Source of the DNA: JADJQU01 sp035490315
Lineage (GTDB): Bacteria > Planctomycetota > UBA1135 > GCA-002686595
Assembly: GCA_035490315.1 (NCBI GenBank)
Contig: DATHET010000279.1
Span: 1 to 31,084, forward strand
Direction of reading: 5' to 3'
DNA length: 31,084 nt
Shown: one piece after another, positions 24,076 to 31,084 of the stretch
Numbering within the stretch: the stretch's first letter is position 1
Layout: each line of letters begins with the position of its first letter
The notes under the pieces: generated by a model
The model's database searches: none
The model's input: only the letters and a program-made list of their open reading frames with translations
What the model was told of the DNA's origin: nothing
Position numbers and translations under genes: made by a program

Positions 24076-25554
24076 ATGACGACCCTGGTCGAGGAGTTGC
24101 GACGGCGAGCGTTGCTCCAGCCGGAGCGGGCTGCCCTGGTGGCGGGCGAAGCTCGGGTCAGCTACGGCGAATTGTGGACGAGGGTGCTTGCCGCCGCGGA
24201 CGAGTTCGCACACTCGGGCGTTCGTACGGGAGATCGCGTGCTCCTGGCTGGGCTCAGTCTCCCGGAATTTGCCTACGGTTACTACGCCGCTCACCTGCTT
24301 GGCGCCGTGGCCGTTCCCTTCGATCCGTTTTCGCCGACGAGTCGACGAGAGGAGTTGATCGCGCGCACGCAGCCGAAACTGGTCTTCGGCGCGAAGGCCG
24401 AAGCCCATCCGGAGCTGGGGAGGATCCGGGAGCTCAAGGAACTCGGTGCCCTGCCCCAGACGGGGTTTGCCCACGAGCCGCCTGCGCCGGAACTGCTCGC
24501 CGACTTGATCTTCACCACGGGCACCACCGGCCGACCGAAGGGGGTGCGGCTCACCCAGGAGAACATCGCGGTCGCGGCCAACCACATCAATGCGGTGATC
24601 CGCTGCCGCGAGGGAGATGCCGAAGTCCTGCCGCTTCCGCTGTACGCCGCCTTTGGCCTGGGCCGCATGCGCTGCGGGCTCCTCGGTGGCAGGACGATCG
24701 TGCTGATCGACGGCTTCCGATTGCCCGGAGAGATCTTCGGCGCGATCCAGAAGCACGATGCCGTTGGCCTGGCAGGCGTCCCGGCCGGCTTCGCGGTCCT
24801 GCTTCGCAGCGGGACGAGGGGGCTTGGAAGCCTCGCTGGGCAGTTGAAATACATCGAGATCGGCAGCGCGCCGATGCCGATGGAGCACAAGCAGGCCTTG
24901 ATGGAATTCCTGCCGAAGACCGACCTGTGGATGCACTACGGCTTGACCGAGGCGGCACGCTCGGGGTTCATCGAGTTCCACCGCCACCGCGACCATCTCG
25001 AAAGCGTCGGTCTGGCGGCGCCCGGCGTGCGCATGAGCATCCGCGCCGAGGACGGCTCGGAATGCCGGCCGGGAGAATTGGGCACGCTCTGGATCGGGGG
25101 CCGGCACATCTCCTCGGGCTATTGGGACGATCCCTCGGCCACGGCTGCGGCCTTCGTGGATGGCTGGGTCTCGACCGGCGATCTGGCCCGCATCGACGCG
25201 GACGGCTTCATCTACTTGAGCGGTCGGATGGACGACATGATCAAGGTCGGGGGATTCAACGTCTCCCCCGAAGAAGTCGAGCGAGTCCTCAGCGAGCATC
25301 CCGGGATCCGCGAATGCGCCTGCGTGGGTGTTCCAGATCCGCGCAAGATCGCTGGACACGTGGTGGGCGCTTTCCTCGTCGCAGCCTCGGGGGGGCCTAC
25401 GATCTCGTTCGACGAGCTGTCCCAGTGGGTGGCCGCCCGACTCGAGTCCTACAAAGTTCCCGTCCAATACACTTGGTTGGAGACACTTCCTCGCACTACT
25501 TCGGGCAAACTGTTGCGACGTACCCTGCGCGGCGACGCAAGGCCGGCGCAGTAG
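24076..25554 (+). CDS. AMP-forming acid:carrier/CoA ligase
   Basis: A 492-residue ANL-superfamily enzyme. Core motifs are the P-loop FTTGTTGRPKG (146-156), HYGLTEA (287-293), STGDLARIDADG (366-377), the hinge GRMDDMIKVGGFNVSPEEVE (383-402), and the catalytic C-terminal lysine in RTTSGKLLRR (Lys478). Such enzymes adenylate a carboxylic acid and pass it to CoA or a phosphopantetheine arm. The acid is unknown. The gene for a stand-alone acyl carrier protein starts 20 bp downstream, so loading that protein is likely. The ComA-ComB gene is 186 bp upstream, which makes 3-sulfolactate a candidate substrate by context. The ATG at 24076 is preceded by an AGGTG about 7 nt away; the frame is open upstream without family similarity. 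Similar ligases also occur in XrtA-type exosortase loci. Confidence 0.9.
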   Translation: MTTLVEELRRRALLQPERAALVAGEARVSYGELWTRVLAAADEFAHSGVRTGDRVLLAGLSLPEFAYGYYAAHLLGAVAVPFDPFSPTSRREELIARTQPKLVFGAKAEAHPELGRIRELKELGALPQTGFAHEPPAPELLADLIFTTGTTGRPKGVRLTQENIAVAANHINAVIRCREGDAEVLPLPLYAAFGLGRMRCGLLGGRTIVLIDGFRLPGEIFGAIQKHDAVGLAGVPAGFAVLLRSGTRGLGSLAGQLKYIEIGSAPMPMEHKQALMEFLPKTDLWMHYGLTEAARSGFIEFHRHRDHLESVGLAAPGVRMSIRAEDGSECRPGELGTLWIGGRHISSGYWDDPSATAAAFVDGWVSTGDLARIDADGFIYLSGRMDDMIKVGGFNVSPEEVERVLSEHPGIRECACVGVPDPRKIAGHVVGAFLVAASGGPTISFDELSQWVAARLESYKVPVQYTWLETLPRTTSGKLLRRTLRGDARPAQ

Positions 25555-25574
25555 CACCCTTCCCTGCCATCGCG

Positions 25575-25829
25575 ATGAATGAATTAAGGACAGCACTCCG
25601 AAGCGAGCTCGTTTCCCAGCTCGGCGTCAAGGGCGTGCTCACGGACGAAACGGGACTCTTCTCCGGCGGCCTGCTGGATTCGCTGAGCGTCATGGATCTG
25701 GTCGGCTTCGTCGAAGGCAAGATCGGCCGCGCGATCCCGCCCGCCGAGATCACGCTGGCGAATTTCGACAGCATCGACAGCATCGTGCGCTACTCCAGAA
25801 CCCTGGTCTCGAACGGAGCCAGCGCGTGA
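25575..25829 (+). CDS. Acyl carrier protein (phosphopantetheine-binding)
   Basis: An 84-residue four-helix carrier protein. The attachment site is LFSGGLLDSLSVMDLV, with the phosphopantetheine serine at 36 in the DSL motif. The spacing to the C-terminal IDSIVRY helix is normal for stand-alone carriers. It begins 20 bp after the ligase gene, and its TGA overlaps the GTG of the acyltransferase as GTGA. This makes a ligase, carrier and transferase set similar in logic to DltA and DltC in D-alanylation. A general fatty-acid role is less likely because the housekeeping acpP usually lies with fab genes, which are absent here. Confidence 0.9.
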   Translation: MNELRTALRSELVSQLGVKGVLTDETGLFSGGLLDSLSVMDLVGFVEGKIGRAIPPAEITLANFDSIDSIVRYSRTLVSNGASA

Positions 25830-26434
25830 GGATGGGCTCGGGGCTGTGGCGCGCGCTCGCCATACGCAATGCTCGATACGAGGGGCTCTACCGGAAGCTC
25901 GTCCATCCCGACGGCGGCGAATGGGCCGAGATGCTCCGCGAGCGCGGCGATTTCCATGCGATGGGGGATCACTGCTGGCTCGATCCCCACGCGTTGATCG
26001 AGGATCGTGCCTACATCCGCATGGGGAACAACGTGCGGATCTCGAACTGCGCGATCTTCGGCCACGATGGCTCCGTGAACATGATCAACCATGCGTACGG
26101 GCTGAAGCTCGACAACGTGGGGAAGATCGAGATCCGCGACAATGTCTATATCGGGTATGGAGCCATCATCCTGCCGAATGTCACCATCGGCCCGAACGCG
26201 ATCGTGTCGGTCGGGTCGGTGGTGAGCAGCGACGTGGCCGAGGGCGACGTGGTCGCGGGAGTGCCGGCCAAGCGTGTCGGGCGAGTCGAGATGTCCGTGG
26301 AGATGCTCAAGCTGAAGAACCAGAAGTATCCCTGGTTGTCGATGATCGAGCGTCGAGCCAGCGGTTACGAGGCGCAGATGGAGCCCGAGCTCGTCCGGAT
26401 GCGCGTCAAGCACTTCTTCGGTTCGGATGCCTGA
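25826..26434 (+). CDS. Hexapeptide-repeat (left-handed beta-helix) acyltransferase
   Basis: A 202-residue protein. Residues 1-48 are helical. Residues 51-148 hold the beta-helix with hexapeptide-like steps, for example RAYIRMGNNVRISN (61-74) and VYIGYGAIILPNVTIGPNAIVSVG (107-130), closing with the VVAGVPAKRVG end typical of the NodL/LacA/CAT group. A histidine in IFGHDGS (His80) may be the catalytic base. These enzymes usually move an acyl group from CoA to a sugar hydroxyl or amine. Here the donor may instead be the acyl carrier protein whose gene overlaps it by 4 bp. The GTG at 25826 is chosen for that overlap; ATG 25832 is an alternative. It is the last gene of the ComA-ComB unit. Confidence 0.88.
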   Translation: MRMGSGLWRALAIRNARYEGLYRKLVHPDGGEWAEMLRERGDFHAMGDHCWLDPHALIEDRAYIRMGNNVRISNCAIFGHDGSVNMINHAYGLKLDNVGKIEIRDNVYIGYGAIILPNVTIGPNAIVSVGSVVSSDVAEGDVVAGVPAKRVGRVEMSVEMLKLKNQKYPWLSMIERRASGYEAQMEPELVRMRVKHFFGSDA

Positions 26435-26493
26435 AGCGCGGATCGGCGCGAGCGCTGAGCGTCGTGGTCCAAGTCCCGCGTGGAGCGAGCCGT

Positions 26494-28599
26494 CTACTGC
26501 TCGAGGGCGCCGAGATCCGGCAGCAGCGGTCGAAGCGCCCGCGCGAAGTCCTCGCGAACTTCTTTCAGGGCAATGGCCACGTCGACCGCGATCGATCCCG
26601 GCGCGAGGTGGAAGTCTCCAAAGGCCGCGTTCACGAAGTCACCTGAGGTGGCGATCACGTTGTTGACCCCCACGGAAGGAGTGCCGCCGACCATCTGGAT
26701 CGGTACGCCGGAGTTGGGCATGCAGACCAGGTTGTTCTCGATCGTGATGGTCGTGACGACCGGCTCGACATAGAAGGGGTTGAAAATGACCGACGGGTGC
26801 CCCGCTTGGTACACCGTGTTGTTGAACACCCGCACGTCGTCGGAGGCCGGCTCGATCCCGCGCCGCCCGATCCAGACCGCGGTCGGATTCAGTTGCGTGA
26901 TGCTGCCGTTGAAGACGTTGTTCCTGACGGTCACTTTGCGTGCCCAGATCATCAGGTCGATGCCAGAGTTCTGGCTGCGGTTGCGCTCGTAGACCACTTG
27001 CCGGATGCGTTCGTCTGCCTGGGCGTGTTGAGGTCCGATCGCCACGGACCACTGGCTGACACCGCGGATGTCGTTGTCGGCGATGTGGATGTACTCGCCG
27101 TCCTTGGCTGCCGGAGCGCCGTAGGCCATCGCGTTGTGCAGCTTGATGACGTGCTTGTTGTTGCCGGGTGTCGAGAGATAGTTGTGCGAGACCAGGCTCT
27201 TGTGCATGTGCCAGATCCGCAGGATGTGTTCCCCGGTCGGCGTGATGTTCTCGACCCGGTTGCCGAGCACGGCCAGGTGCAGGCCGCCCACGTACATCCC
27301 GTACTGGTCGAGATCATGAAGATGGCAGTCGACGATCCCGATGTTCTCTTGGAAGTCGGGTACGTTGCCGCCGATCCACGCGTCCGGCCACTCGATGCCC
27401 GTTCCGTAGCCCGTGGCTCCGACTCGGAGCGCCAGGAAATTCTGGACCTTGTTCCCTCCGGTGGTCCCGATGCTGATCGAGCGACCGGTGTCGTCGCCTC
27501 CGACTCCAGCGCCGACGAAGTTGAGGTCCGTGATGCGCCAGTCATTGCCCCTGACCGTGAGCGTGGAATCCGCGTTGGTCGCCGTGCTCGTCAGGACGAC
27601 TGGATTCGCTCCCGTTCCATAGGCGCCGACGATTCCCGGGCCGATGCTGTTGATGGTGCGGATCCCGGCGGTCGGGAAGCTGTCGCCGCGCTTGAAGAGG
27701 ATGCGCACGTTGCTGGCGCTCTTCGCGATCCCGGCGTCGAAAGTCGCGAGCGGACTGCCTTGGCTCGTGCCGGAATTGCCGTTGTTGCCGCTCGAGCTGG
27801 AGACGTAGTACGTCGTGCCGGTGAAGGGCAGCACGGTGATGTTCTGCGTGTAGGCCATGTCCTGGTCCGCGGCGGTGAGCACGTGCAGCGTCACCTCGTA
27901 GGTCCCGGGCTGCTCGAAGACGTGGGCTGCGACGTACCCGGTGTCCTCGTTCTGCGGCCGCCCGCTGAAGGGCCAGGTTCCGCCGCTGAGGTCGCCGAAG
28001 TTCCAGCTGTGCTGGAAGGATCCGAAGTCGCCGTTCGCCGGCTGGGCCACACCGCTCGTCCAACTCGGCGAGGCTGTGTCCACCGCGTCGAACACGACCA
28101 AAAGCGGCGCGACGCCCGTGGTTCGCGAGGCCGTGCTCATCGTGTCCGGCGGAATCACGGGCGGGTCGTTGACAGTCAGCGTCGCGAGCACCGCGACATC
28201 TCCCGCAAGCGCGTCGTGGAAGGCGACCGAGCTGGCGTAGACACCTGTTGCCAGCGAGATGGCCGCGGCCTGATCGATCGAAACCGTGACGTCGACGGAA
28301 TCGCCCGGCAGCAGCGTTCCCGAAGTCTGGTCGATGGAAAGCCAGGTCGAGGGCGAGCCGGCTGTCCAGTCGACGTTGCTCGAGCCGAGGTTGGTGACCG
28401 TGTAGACCTTGCTCGCCGGCGCGAAGCTGCCGCCGACGATGCCGCTGGCAAGGAAGTCGCTCAGCGGAGTAACCCCGATCTGCGCGGAAGACCCGCCGCC
28501 CGCCGAGGAGCCTCCCGCCGCGCCGCAGCCGGCGAGGCCGATCAGCGCGCACAGAAGCACTGCCAGGAACGCTCTCGTCCTTCCAATGCGGCTCAGCAT
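26494..28599 (-). CDS. Secreted lipoprotein with Ig/BACON-like, PKD-like and right-handed beta-helix domains
   Basis: A 701-residue protein with a lipoprotein signal peptide ending LAGC (Cys25), then a Gly/Ser linker. Residues about 40-145 form a beta-rich domain with YTVTNLGSSNVDWTAGSPSTWLSI, like BACON/Ig modules. Residues 150-260 look like a PKD fold (SWNFGD, then EQPGTYEVTLHVLTA). From about 265 to the end is a parallel beta-helix starting TYYVSSSSGNNGNSGTSQGSPLA, with repeated VRNNVF, VFNNTV and ITIENNL turns. The beta-helix family contains polysaccharide lyases, hydrolases and epimerases, and a role on the exported glycan is likely but unproven. The ATG at 28599 has GGGAG about 10 nt upstream, which supports this start over the GTG at 28629. 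Confidence 0.85.
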   Translation of the reverse strand: MLSRIGRTRAFLAVLLCALIGLAGCGAAGGSSAGGGSSAQIGVTPLSDFLASGIVGGSFAPASKVYTVTNLGSSNVDWTAGSPSTWLSIDQTSGTLLPGDSVDVTVSIDQAAAISLATGVYASSVAFHDALAGDVAVLATLTVNDPPVIPPDTMSTASRTTGVAPLLVVFDAVDTASPSWTSGVAQPANGDFGSFQHSWNFGDLSGGTWPFSGRPQNEDTGYVAAHVFEQPGTYEVTLHVLTAADQDMAYTQNITVLPFTGTTYYVSSSSGNNGNSGTSQGSPLATFDAGIAKSASNVRILFKRGDSFPTAGIRTINSIGPGIVGAYGTGANPVVLTSTATNADSTLTVRGNDWRITDLNFVGAGVGGDDTGRSISIGTTGGNKVQNFLALRVGATGYGTGIEWPDAWIGGNVPDFQENIGIVDCHLHDLDQYGMYVGGLHLAVLGNRVENITPTGEHILRIWHMHKSLVSHNYLSTPGNNKHVIKLHNAMAYGAPAAKDGEYIHIADNDIRGVSQWSVAIGPQHAQADERIRQVVYERNRSQNSGIDLMIWARKVTVRNNVFNGSITQLNPTAVWIGRRGIEPASDDVRVFNNTVYQAGHPSVIFNPFYVEPVVTTITIENNLVCMPNSGVPIQMVGGTPSVGVNNVIATSGDFVNAAFGDFHLAPGSIAVDVAIALKEVREDFARALRPLLPDLGALEQ

Positions 28600-28754
28600 G
28601 TCGGTTCTCCCTCGAAACCAACGATGCACTGCAGCGGAACTGTGTGGATCATGGGCGCTGCGACACCGGATGGCGCGGAACCTATCGGACCCTGGAGGCG
28701 CCGCCCTTGAACGCCGGTGCAGTTTCGAATTGCAGGCTGCCGGGCTGCTTCAAT

Positions 28755-29570
28755 TCAACCCTTCTCGTCGAAGCAAAAGCCAGAGTAGTGCTCGAGAGTA
28801 AGGCCCGATTCGAAAGGCAGATCCATGTGCTTGTTCACGTTCTTCCACTGCGCTCGCAAACGATATCCACGGGATTCCACGCCCTCGACGAACGCGGAGC
28901 GAGCCTGGATCCGGTAAGGACAGAAGGCGGTCCCGATGCTGTTCAGGGTGAAGAACGAGCGCTCGGCGTGGATCGGCGTGGTGTTGACGACCAATCGCCG
29001 CGGTCGGTGCACGAGTCCGCCCAGGATTTCCGCGAGTGTCTGCGGAAGGTACTGCAAGGAACCGGATGCGTAGAGAACATCCGCCCGCTCCGCCGACGCC
29101 AGCGAAGCGGAGAATTCGAGTTGCTCGCCGGTTTGCATGGAACGCGCCAATTGCCGTCCTCGCTCGACCGCCGCGGGGACGTCGATCACGCGCCAGGTCA
29201 CGCGCTCGGGTTGGGTCAAGAAGGGGCGGAAGGCGTAGTACTTGATGCCGACGCTTCCACCGAGGTCGACGATGGTCCGCATGCCTTCCTGCAGCGATTT
29301 CTCCAGCCAGAACAAGGCCGGGTAGTCGTGGTCGTCGATCTCCAGGCGCCGCGTGTACATCTCCGCGCTCTCCTGGTTGTCGTAGCCAAGCGGCAGGCTG
29401 GCGGGCGCGCTGGCTTGCGCTGCTTCGAAGCTGTCGAACACACCGCGGAACGAATGCCCGGACCTGCCCGCCTCGAAGCGGCGCTCGAAAGCCCGCTGAC
29501 GCAGCTGTCGAAGGGGCGTCAGATTCCAGGCGCGATCGAGCGCGAGGTGAACCCGGGCTAGCGATCCCAT
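28755..29570 (-). CDS. Putative methyltransferase (TIGR04325 / LIC12133-like)
   Basis: A 271-residue protein. The N-terminal half has FRGVFDSFEAAQASAP and LGYDNQESAEMYTRR, an entry that recalls the TIGR04325 family seen in surface-polysaccharide loci. The SAM-binding part starts at TIVDLGGSVGIKYYAF (98-113), the glycine-rich motif I. A later stretch, ADVLYASGSLQYLP, resembles motif IV. It may methylate a sugar or the chain end of the glycan; the target is unknown. The gene lies between the SGNH protein gene and the beta-helix lipoprotein gene on the same strand, 154 bp from each. ATG at 29568-29570. Confidence 0.78.
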   Translation of the reverse strand: MGSLARVHLALDRAWNLTPLRQLRQRAFERRFEAGRSGHSFRGVFDSFEAAQASAPASLPLGYDNQESAEMYTRRLEIDDHDYPALFWLEKSLQEGMRTIVDLGGSVGIKYYAFRPFLTQPERVTWRVIDVPAAVERGRQLARSMQTGEQLEFSASLASAERADVLYASGSLQYLPQTLAEILGGLVHRPRRLVVNTTPIHAERSFFTLNSIGTAFCPYRIQARSAFVEGVESRGYRLRAQWKNVNKHMDLPFESGLTLEHYSGFCFDEKG

Positions 29571-29724
29571 CGCCTTCCAGGCTCGATCCGACTGGATGGC
29601 CCGCGTGCGTCGCAGCGCGCAGCCTGGGAATCACGCTCGCTCGAATGCATCCGCGGCAGAGTAGTGGCTCCGACCCGGCGTGTGCAAGGGAAGCGCGTCA
29701 GCCGCGACCCACGATGGAAGGAGT

Positions 29725-30858
29725 TCAGCGTCCGCCGACGAGCCGCTCTACGCTGGGCTGGATGCAATCTCGAACGGCCTGGTGCCCGCGCGCGGTCAAG
29801 TGTCCGTCGATCGGCAGGAATGCCTGGTCCGCGCCGACCGCGACGAGATTCGGCGTGGCATCCAGGAAAGGGATGTCCAGCTCCTGTAGGCTCGCACGCG
29901 CCTGGGCCAGGGGCAGGTCGTACTGCAGCGGCCCGGCTGCTTGTCCGTGATGGTCGATGGTCTCGCGCGGAGGAATCAGCACGACCAGGAACGGAATCGA
30001 ATTCGAGCGGCAAGCCTGGGCCATGCGCTCGAACTCCTCGCTGAACTTTGCGCGGGCCTGGACGTAGAAGGGCTGGGTCCAGCTCGCAGGCTCGAACATC
30101 TGGCGCGCCTGGATCTGCTGCGGCGCCGGATTCCAGGCGTGCCACCAGCGCGAGAACAGCCGATACGAGTGCAGATTCTGCTTCAGGACGACGCGCACTC
30201 CCGTGACATCGGTGAGAGCCCCGTCGCGCACGAGCACGTGCTTGTCCCACATGCAGTCGTGGAAATCGTTTCCCAGGAAGCTGGTGACGATCACCGCGGC
30301 GGGTCGTCCGCCCTCGCCGAGGACCTGGTCGAGCACCATCCGATACTGGCTGGGACCGTATCCGCCCACGCCCAGGTTCGTGAAGGATGCGGGAGCGTCG
30401 GGCGCGGCGTCGATCAGGCCGACGAAGCTCTGCTCGTATTCGACGCTCTGGCCGAAAGTGAAGGAATCTCCGATGAAAACAGCGTTGGGTCGATCCGAGG
30501 CCGGCGCGGGGGATGCTCCGATTCGATGGCCGGCCTCGTCGGTGAAGACACGCCAGCGCGACTCCTGGGTGTCCACCAAGGCTTGCGAGCTCGGAGCGAG
30601 GCCGAAGTACAGCGGTGGGGGTAGGGTGCGGTAGATGTCGAGCCAGCTCTTCGGCTGGGGCGCGACGATCCGCAGGCCAGCTTCGACCAGCAGGGCGACG
30701 AGCAGAGAACCGGTCGCGAGTGCGAGCAATCGAGTCGTCCAGAGGCGGACCCGGCTCCTCGACTGCGCAGCAATCGGACCTGTCCCTCGGGCATTCTGCC
30801 CCGACGCGACTGGCCCGCGGTCAGCGGTTTGCGTTGCTGGCGTGATACGGCTGGGCAT
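29725..30858 (-). CDS. SGNH-hydrolase-like (AlgX/DHHW-type) membrane-anchored protein with intact triad
   Basis: A 377-residue protein. A polar N-terminus of about 38 residues is followed by one membrane segment (42-60) and a periplasmic SGNH domain. Block I is FIGDSFTFG (128-136, Ser132). Block II is NLGVGGYGPSQ (161-171). Block III is FLGNDF (Gly196, Asn197, Asp198). Block V is LPIDGHLT (Asp351, His353). All catalytic residues are present, unlike the paralogue-like protein at 1927-3159. Such proteins often act as O-acetyltransferases or esterases on exported polysaccharide. The start is ATG 30858, which leaves the shortest N-terminal extension; the frame stays open to 30927. It is divergent from the partial gene at the right edge. 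Confidence 0.85.
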   Translation of the reverse strand: MPSRITPATQTADRGPVASGQNARGTGPIAAQSRSRVRLWTTRLLALATGSLLVALLVEAGLRIVAPQPKSWLDIYRTLPPPLYFGLAPSSQALVDTQESRWRVFTDEAGHRIGASPAPASDRPNAVFIGDSFTFGQSVEYEQSFVGLIDAAPDAPASFTNLGVGGYGPSQYRMVLDQVLGEGGRPAAVIVTSFLGNDFHDCMWDKHVLVRDGALTDVTGVRVVLKQNLHSYRLFSRWWHAWNPAPQQIQARQMFEPASWTQPFYVQARAKFSEEFERMAQACRSNSIPFLVVLIPPRETIDHHGQAAGPLQYDLPLAQARASLQELDIPFLDATPNLVAVGADQAFLPIDGHLTARGHQAVRDCIQPSVERLVGGR

Positions 30859-30947
30859 GCGTGCGAGAGCTCGAGTGAAGCTTACACCGCGGGGTGCGGC
30901 ACAGCCGATACGGACAGGGCCAGCCATCCGGTTTGCAGGCGGTAGTC

Positions 30948-31084
30948 ATGTCAAGCTCGCCTGCAGACCACCCGCGCATTCCCAGCGCCGTACCCATGTC
31001 GACGTACTCGCATCCCGGAATCTCCTTCGATCAGGGCAAGTTCGATCCCATGCGCATCATGGCGGTCACGCACACCCTGACCGA
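30948..31084 (+). CDS. 5' part of a gene cut by the right edge (possibly a glycosyltransferase)
   Basis: An ATG at 30948 opens a frame to the window end (45 complete codons). After about 34 polar residues it reads FDPMRIMAVTHTLTD, which resembles the first beta strand of a Rossmann-type enzyme such as a GT4 glycosyltransferase. An ATG near 31047 (MRIMAV) may be the real start of the fold. It is too short to assign. It is divergent from the SGNH gene, with 89 bp between them. Confidence 0.4.
   Translation, partial: MSSSPADHPRIPSAVPMSTYSHPGISFDQGKFDPMRIMAVTHTLT

Noticed and set aside
22351..25596. A 1081-codon open frame on the minus strand
   Set aside because: It is antisense to the ComA-ComB fusion and the ligase, both with strong motifs. 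The product has no recognisable fold.
26797..28710. A 637-codon plus-strand frame
   Set aside because: It is antisense to the beta-helix lipoprotein, which has a signal peptide, a lipobox and a Shine-Dalgarno sequence. The plus-strand product is low-complexity in Asp, Arg and Val.

Overview
The window is GC-rich DNA from a Gram-negative-type bacterium. It holds an outer-membrane polysaccharide-export lipoprotein, Sec and lipoprotein signals, GTG and TTG starts, and 4-bp stop/start overlaps. The exosortase-linked exopolysaccharide genes suggest an environmental lineage, perhaps Planctomycetota, but no phylogenetic marker is present and this is a weak inference. I saw no tRNA, rRNA, insertion sequence, CRISPR array or phage gene.

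Nearly the whole window is one large surface-polysaccharide locus. Left part, minus strand, in transcription order from 12707 down to 1: a GT2 glycosyltransferase, a WecG/TagA/CpsF glycosyltransferase, a small membrane protein, a Wza-like lipoprotein, a Wzz-like chain-length protein, a CpsD-like ATPase with a degenerate P-loop, a polyprenyl-phosphate sugar transferase with a degenerate GGDEF-like N-terminus, a 73-residue protein with a VPEID-CTERM-like sorting signal, an exosortase fused to a CPBP protease (XrtE type), an SGNH-hydrolase-like membrane protein, and a polytopic GT39-like protein cut by the window edge. Two tandem hairpins lie between the sorting substrate and its exosortase.

Middle part: a divergent intergenic region, then on the plus strand a polysaccharide deacetylase, a Wzm/Wzt ABC exporter and a GT2 (13176-17507). 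Convergent to these are four minus-strand genes (22116-17527): a 2-oxoglutarate/Fe(II) dioxygenase, an O-antigen ligase/polymerase-like protein, a GT4 and a GT-A-like transferase.

Right part: a plus-strand group, 22372-26434, is the most unusual content. It encodes a fused phosphosulfolactate synthase/2-phosphosulfolactate phosphatase (ComA-ComB), an AMP-forming acid ligase, an acyl carrier protein and a hexapeptide-repeat acyltransferase. Known chemistry of the first gene is PEP plus sulfite to 3-sulfolactate. The next three look like an activation, carrier and transfer module. I infer a possible pathway that puts a sulfolactyl (sulfonate) group on a surface glycan. This is a hypothesis from gene context only. 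After it come a beta-helix lipoprotein, a TIGR04325-like methyltransferase and a second SGNH protein (minus strand), then the start of a plus-strand gene at the right edge.

Together the genes can start a glycan on a lipid carrier, extend it, modify it (deacetylation, methylation, acylation, perhaps sulfolactylation), polymerise and export it, and possibly join it to an exosortase-processed peptide. Components of both Wzy-type and ABC-type export are present. No Wzx flippase was seen.
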